From: Pseudomonadota bacterium
GTDB taxonomy: Bacteria > Desulfobacterota > Desulfovibrionia > Desulfovibrionales > Desulfovibrionaceae
Reading direction: 5' to 3'
DNA: 64,000 nucleotides
Assembly: GCA_023419375.1 (NCBI GenBank)
Contig: JAEZYD010000065.1
Coordinates: 41,557 to 105,556, forward strand
A program made the translations under genes and the position numbers. Position 1 is the first letter of the stretch. Each line of letters starts with the position of its first letter. Shown piece after piece: positions 59,923 through 64,000 of this stretch. The notes beneath the pieces are model-generated. The model saw only the letters and a program-made list of their open reading frames with translations, did no database searches and had not been told where the DNA came from.

Positions 59923-62091
59923 TTATTCTTCACTGCCGGGCGCAGACACGCCCAGAGTCATGGTTGCCCTGCATATGCCGGTTTTGTCGCCGGATGCGGG
60001 ATGGGCCAGACAATACGCCACCCGATGCTCCCAATAGGCGTAAACATCCGGCGCGGCCTTTTGCAGTTTTTTGAGCATGCGCAGGCACTCTGCCACGCTC
60101 CAGGCCTGGGCGGTGCAGCCGCCGGGATTGTAAGGCGGGGAGCCGTCAAAAACTTCTGAAATGCTGCCAAGCCCGGCTTCGCAGAGATGCTGGCAAAACA
60201 GGGGCGTAACCATATCGAGCAGCCCCTGAACAGCACCGTCCATATCCCAGGCAGTGTGCAGCAGCGCATCTGCATAATGGCCCAGCAGCCAGGGCCAGAC
60301 AGTGCCCTGATGGTAGGCGGCATCTCGGCTCTCGCCATTGCCTTCATACCTGCCTTTGTATGCGGCGGCGTCAGGGGCAAGAGTGCGCAGGCCAAAGGGC
60401 GTGAGCAACCTGTTGCGGACGCATTCCACAACCTGCGGCTGAAAATCGTCTGCAAGCACCGCATGCGGCAGGGAAACGGCAAATATCTGATTGGGCCGCA
60501 CGCTTCGGTCAAGCTGCCCGTTGCGCCACACGTCACCCAGATAGCCGCCCGCCTCGGTCGTCCAGAAGCGGCGCAAAAACGCATCGCGCATGGCGGCTCG
60601 CTGCCGCTCGCCCGTGAGCAGCGGTTCCTGAAATGCGGCGGCAAGGCTGTCGCCAAAAGCAAGGGTGTTGTACCAGAGGGCGTTGATTTCCACGGGGCAA
60701 CCGTGGCGGGGAGTGACCGGGCTTCCGTTCACCTGGGCATCCATCCAGGTGAGCTGGGTGCGGGCGTCGCCCGCATGCAGCAAGCCCTCGCCATCCACAA
60801 AAATGCCCATGCCCGGCCCTTTGCGGTAGCCCTTGATGATGGCTTTCAGGGCATCCCAGGCGTGTTGCCGCGCCCAGGCCAGGCCATCGGGAACAACGGC
60901 CAACATCTGTTGCAGAGCAAAGGCATACCACAGGGATGCGTCTACGGTATTGTAGGCATGCTCGCCCGATTCCGAAAACATGTTGGGCACAAGGCCATTG
61001 CGGATATGCCGCCCCACCTCGGCCAGAACGCGCAGGCCAAATTCTTCGCGTCCGGCGTAAAAGGCCAGCCCCGGCAGGCTGATGAGCGTGTCGCGCCCCC
61101 AGTCGTCAAACCAGGGATACCCGGCAATCACGGTGGATCGGCCGGAAGGCGTCGTAATGCAGAACTGGCCGCCAGCCTGCGCCAGCTGCCCAACGAGGCC
61201 GCCGCCCGCAAGGTGGGCATCTGTGCGGGCGCGGCTTTCCGTCTCCCACAAGACGCGCAGGTTTTCTCCGCAGGCTTCCGTGCCAGCCGCCACATACACG
61301 TAACCGCCCTGCGGCAACGGCGGCAGAGCTATTTCAAGCGTACCGGGCATGAAGAGGTCTTCGCTGTCGTCAAAGCCGCGCTCGCGCTCTTCAAAATATT
61401 CCACATTGCGGCACCAGTCCGGCTCGGCCACAAAACTGGCGGCGGCATGCGGCCCGGATTTTTCGCTGGTCGCCGCGCCCTCGGCGTTTACAGCCCTCAG
61501 GCAAGCCTTGCCGGAATCCCCGGCGGCCTGAATATACAGGGGCGGCAAACTCTCATAAGGACGAACGGCAAAACCGCCGGGCACGGCAACGGTATCAGCC
61601 CGCAGGGCCGGGTTAGCCCGCGTAAGCGCGTGGATATTACGGTAGGCAAGCAAGGGCTTGAGGCGCAGCGTGAGCGGGGGGATATCCCCCGGTCCGCGCA
61701 GTTCGTAACGCACCAACAGCAGGCTTTTATCCCGCGCAAGCAACACCTCGCGGCTCAGGCTGACTTCGCCCACCCGATAGGTGCTCTGCGGCCACTGGTC
61801 GAGCTGAAAGGCTTCAAGATACTCGTGCCCGTTGGGATAGAGCGTGCCGGGATGCTGCCGGGTGGAAAAAAAGAATTCCCTACCGCCGCCGCACACCGAT
61901 TCCTCAAGGGCAGAGAGCAGCACATGCCGACCATGCGGCGTGTTGACGACAAGCAGGCCGTGATATTTGCGCGTGTTGCAGCACAAAATGCTGCTGCCGG
62001 AGCAGTCGCCCCTTTCATTGGCGAGCAGCCACTCCCGGTGCAGCGCCCTGCGTGTGTTCTGGCAAGCTGCCTTGTCAAAGCTGAACCGCAT
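59923..62091 (-). CDS. Glycogen debranching enzyme, bacterial/archaeal type
   Basis: 722 residues. The N-terminal domain is the GDE_N beta-sandwich (YHGLLVVNTPHGRHVLLSAL, with SLSREVLLARDKSLLLVRYE). The C-terminal part is the amylo-alpha-1,6-glucosidase barrel (AGYPWFDDWGRDTLISLPGL with catalytic acids, NMFSESGEHAYNTVDASLWY, PYNPGGCTAQAWSVAE). It removes branch points of glycogen. It is the first gene of the operon; AAGGAGG just before the ATG at 62091 decides the start over the frame open to 62193. Confidence 0.95.
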   Translation of the reverse strand: MRFSFDKAACQNTRRALHREWLLANERGDCSGSSILCCNTRKYHGLLVVNTPHGRHVLLSALEESVCGGGREFFFSTRQHPGTLYPNGHEYLEAFQLDQWPQSTYRVGEVSLSREVLLARDKSLLLVRYELRGPGDIPPLTLRLKPLLAYRNIHALTRANPALRADTVAVPGGFAVRPYESLPPLYIQAAGDSGKACLRAVNAEGAATSEKSGPHAAASFVAEPDWCRNVEYFEERERGFDDSEDLFMPGTLEIALPPLPQGGYVYVAAGTEACGENLRVLWETESRARTDAHLAGGGLVGQLAQAGGQFCITTPSGRSTVIAGYPWFDDWGRDTLISLPGLAFYAGREEFGLRVLAEVGRHIRNGLVPNMFSESGEHAYNTVDASLWYAFALQQMLAVVPDGLAWARQHAWDALKAIIKGYRKGPGMGIFVDGEGLLHAGDARTQLTWMDAQVNGSPVTPRHGCPVEINALWYNTLAFGDSLAAAFQEPLLTGERQRAAMRDAFLRRFWTTEAGGYLGDVWRNGQLDRSVRPNQIFAVSLPHAVLADDFQPQVVECVRNRLLTPFGLRTLAPDAAAYKGRYEGNGESRDAAYHQGTVWPWLLGHYADALLHTAWDMDGAVQGLLDMVTPLFCQHLCEAGLGSISEVFDGSPPYNPGGCTAQAWSVAECLRMLKKLQKAAPDVYAYWEHRVAYCLAHPASGDKTGICRATMTLGVSAPGSEE

Positions 62092-62736
62092 ACGGCCTCC
62101 TTGGCACCCAATTATGGAGCGCGACGGCGAATGCTGCGGGAAGACGAAGGGCGCAATCGCCGCCTGACCGCCAGACAATGCTGGACGGCCCAAGTTGCGG
62201 CAATGCTTGCAGGAAGGTACGGCGGAAAGGGCGCAGAGAGAAACTGAAACAGCCGAACCTCTGACCGCGAAAACCGCAACAGAAAAACATTTAAGAAAAT
62301 AAAGGTCTTCTCTGTTTTTACAGCTTTATCTTATCCCATTATTTTTTGGCTGTCGAGCGCGTGCCACTTTTGTTTTCAAGTTCATCAACTTAACGATGCG
62401 CCAAACACGACATATTTGTTAGTTTGCTAATAATACATGAAGAATTTGACCAATCTGAAATAATCGTGTGAGCATCGTGTTACAATCGTCCAATTTATCA
62501 TGACGACCTGAGCAGGCTCGCAATGCTTTGCTGTATAAACCAACCGTAAGTACTCATAGCTGATTACAACTACCGCGCAAGGCCGCAAGGTTATAACGCT
62601 GCCCTGCCGCCCCTGCCGGGTTGCGTCTGTTTGCGCCAATGCGCGGCCCGGCGATACTGGGGGCTTTTTCTTTCTTCATTTTTAGGGTACGCTTGTTCGT
62701 TGCTCACAATATTTGCATACCTGACGGGGGTAGTTC
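62092..62736. other. Divergent promoter region of the glycogen and liv operons
   Basis: 645 bases without a gene. 62270-62470 is AT-rich and probably holds promoters for both directions. Nearer the liv gene lies the leader hairpin at 62615-62652. No riboswitch class was recognised. Confidence 0.6.
62615..62652 (+). promoter_or_regulatory. Leader hairpin upstream of the branched-chain amino acid binding-protein gene
   Basis: GCCGGGTTGCG (62615-62625) pairs with CGCGGCCCGGC (62642-62652), two of the pairs being wobble, and GGGGGCTTTTTC follows 8-19 bases later. It could be an attenuator or the end of a short leader RNA. Confidence 0.5.
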
Positions 62737-63858
62737 ATGAAAGCACTTGGTCGTTGGCTTGGGGCTCTGGCCCTTACCCTGCTGGTGCCCGTTGCGGCGC
62801 TGGCTGGTGACATCAAGGTTGGCCTTATGTGCCCGCTTACGGGCAAATGGGCTTCCGAAGGCCTGGATATGAAGAACATCGTTACCCTGCTGGTTGACGA
62901 TGTGAATGCCAAGGGCGGCATCAAGGGCCGCAAGGTTCAGCTGGTTGTCGAAGACGACGCGGGCGACCCGCGCACTGCCGCTCTGGCCGCGCAGAAGCTT
63001 GCTTCCGCCGGTGTTGTGGCCGTTATCGGCACCTACGGCTCCGCAGTGACCGAGGCCAGCCAGAGCATTCTGGACGAGGCGGAACTGGTGCAGATCGGCA
63101 CTGGCTCCACCAGCGTGCGCCTTACGGAAAAAGGCTTGAAGCTCTTTTTCCGCACCTGCCCGCGCGACGATGCGCAGGGCAAATCCGCAGCCGAAGCCAT
63201 CAAGAAGGGCGGCTACAAGGCCGTGGCCCTGCTGCACGACAATTCTTCGTATGCCAAGGGCCTGGCGGAAGAAACCAAGGCAGTGCTTGAAAAAGACGGA
63301 ATGAAAGTGGTGTTTTACGATGCTCTTACCCCCGGAGAGCGCGACTACACCGCCATTCTGACCAAGCTTAAGGCTGCCAATCCCGACCTCGTGTTCTTTA
63401 CCGGTTACTACCCTGAAACCGGCATGCTGTTGCGGCAGAAAAGAGAAATGGGCTGGAACGTTCCCATGATGGGCGGCGATGCCGCCAACCATCAGGATCT
63501 GGTCAAGATCGCCGGTAACGAAGCCGCCACGGGCTATTTCTTCATCAGCCCGCCGCTGCCGCAGGATATGGACACGCCTGAAGCCAAGGACTTCCTCAAG
63601 GCCTTCAAGGCCAAGTACAATACCGTGCCTGTTTCCGTGTGGGCCGTGCTGGCTGGCGATGCTTTCAAGGTTATTGAAGGCGCGCTTGAAGCCGGCAAGG
63701 ACACGCCCAAGGAAATGGCCGCATGGCTCAAGGAACTCAAGGGCATGCCCGGTCTTTCCGGCAACCTTGGTTTTGACGCCAAGGGCGACCGCGTGGGCGA
63801 GTTCTACCGCACCTACAAGGTTGACGCCACGGGCAACTTCGTTTTGCAGCCCAAGTAG
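62737..63858 (+). CDS. Branched-chain amino acid ABC transporter substrate-binding protein (LivJ/LivK type)
   Basis: 373 residues. Signal peptide MKALGRWLGALALTLLVPVA, cleaved near ALAG. The mature start DIKVGLMCPLTGKWASEGLD and the later IGTYGSAVTEASQSIL, FFRTCPRDDAQGKSAAE and MMGGDAANHQDL fit the Leu/Ile/Val-binding periplasmic family. It delivers leucine, isoleucine or valine, or a related ligand, to the LivHMGF transporter. The permease genes would follow outside the window. GGGGG lies eight bases before the ATG. Confidence 0.95.
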   Translation: MKALGRWLGALALTLLVPVAALAGDIKVGLMCPLTGKWASEGLDMKNIVTLLVDDVNAKGGIKGRKVQLVVEDDAGDPRTAALAAQKLASAGVVAVIGTYGSAVTEASQSILDEAELVQIGTGSTSVRLTEKGLKLFFRTCPRDDAQGKSAAEAIKKGGYKAVALLHDNSSYAKGLAEETKAVLEKDGMKVVFYDALTPGERDYTAILTKLKAANPDLVFFTGYYPETGMLLRQKREMGWNVPMMGGDAANHQDLVKIAGNEAATGYFFISPPLPQDMDTPEAKDFLKAFKAKYNTVPVSVWAVLAGDAFKVIEGALEAGKDTPKEMAAWLKELKGMPGLSGNLGFDAKGDRVGEFYRTYKVDATGNFVLQPK

Positions 63859-63961
63859 TGCGGAGCGGCCACAAGCCGCGCCCAGGTTGCACAGATACAC
63901 GCCAGGGGCGTAAACACCCCGGCGAAAAGCGCAATTCCCTTGAGGACGCGTTCATTACGGC

Positions 63962-64000
63962 GGGGGGGGGGGGGGGGCGGGGGGCGGCCCCCGCCCCCGG
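63962..64000. other. G/C homopolymer at the window end, probable artefact
   Basis: A run of about 16 G, then further G and C runs to the last base. Such a tail is unlike the rest of the window and typical of low-quality contig ends. Confidence 0.7.

Noticed and set aside
60187..62247. 686-residue open frame on the plus strand
   Set aside because: Antisense to the debranching enzyme, which has clear catalytic motifs and a strong ribosome-binding site.

Overview
The window looks like chromosomal DNA of a Desulfovibrio-type sulfate reducer (Desulfovibrionaceae, Desulfobacterota). Supporting this are a flavodoxin very like the D. desulfuricans protein, a rubrerythrin, a HydG maturase for [FeFe]-hydrogenase, and an adenylate kinase whose lid carries exactly the Cys129-X5-His135-X15-Cys151-X2-Cys154 metal site known from D. 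gigas. The GC-rich codon use of most genes fits. No rRNA, tRNA, transposase, phage gene or CRISPR array was recognised. The sequence ends in an abnormal G/C homopolymer (about 63960-64000), so the last bases are probably a contig end or artefact.

Layout. 1-9235, minus strand: a type I secretion operon (tolC with a one-base frameshift, then the ABC exporter with an N-terminal C39-like domain, then an HlyD adaptor with a long cytoplasmic extension), followed by a membrane sensor with a dead HD-GYP domain and a glycosyltransferase cut by the window edge. 9750-12199: rubrerythrin, a Gly/Ser-rich coiled-coil protein and a YgjP-type metallopeptidase with an insertion. 12558-18385: acid-stress pair (Orn/Lys/Arg decarboxylase plus CadB-like antiporter) convergent with a TrkA/TrkH potassium uptake pair. 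18484-19928: TPP riboswitch and thiC. 20357-21568: Fe-dependent alcohol dehydrogenase. 21569-22933: a 1.36-kb gene-free, repeat-rich interval. 22934-24707: AhpC peroxiredoxin divergent from a Fur-family regulator, then a small FeoB-associated Cys-rich protein. 24924-32093: uvrA, a periplasmic hypothetical, a DMT permease, a TrmH-like methyltransferase and a Na+/H+ antiporter.

32407-39649: hydG, an orphan BMP-type binding protein, alanine dehydrogenase, an exported MsrB-MsrA fusion, galE and flavodoxin. 40182-42229: a visibly AT-richer pair, a TetR regulator and a QueG-like Fe-S reductase fused to an SCP2 domain, with a TetR-type palindrome upstream. 42693-49316: a radical SAM protein, a small membrane protein, a CgeB-like glycosyltransferase and a large AsmA-family protein. 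49449-52893: adk and a PAS-GGDEF diguanylate cyclase behind a long structured leader.

53021-62091, minus strand: a compact glycogen operon of debranching enzyme, GT4 glycosyltransferase, GH57 amylase and a 1418-residue fusion of GT3 glycogen synthase with GT35 glucan phosphorylase. 62737-63858: a branched-chain amino acid binding protein at the head of a probable liv operon that continues outside the window.

The most unusual items are the synthase-phosphorylase fusion, the secretion operon with a degenerate HD-GYP sensor, the reductase-SCP2 fusion with its regulator, and the repeat-rich interval downstream of the alcohol dehydrogenase. Where a start codon was chosen inside a longer open frame, the reason is given in the entry.
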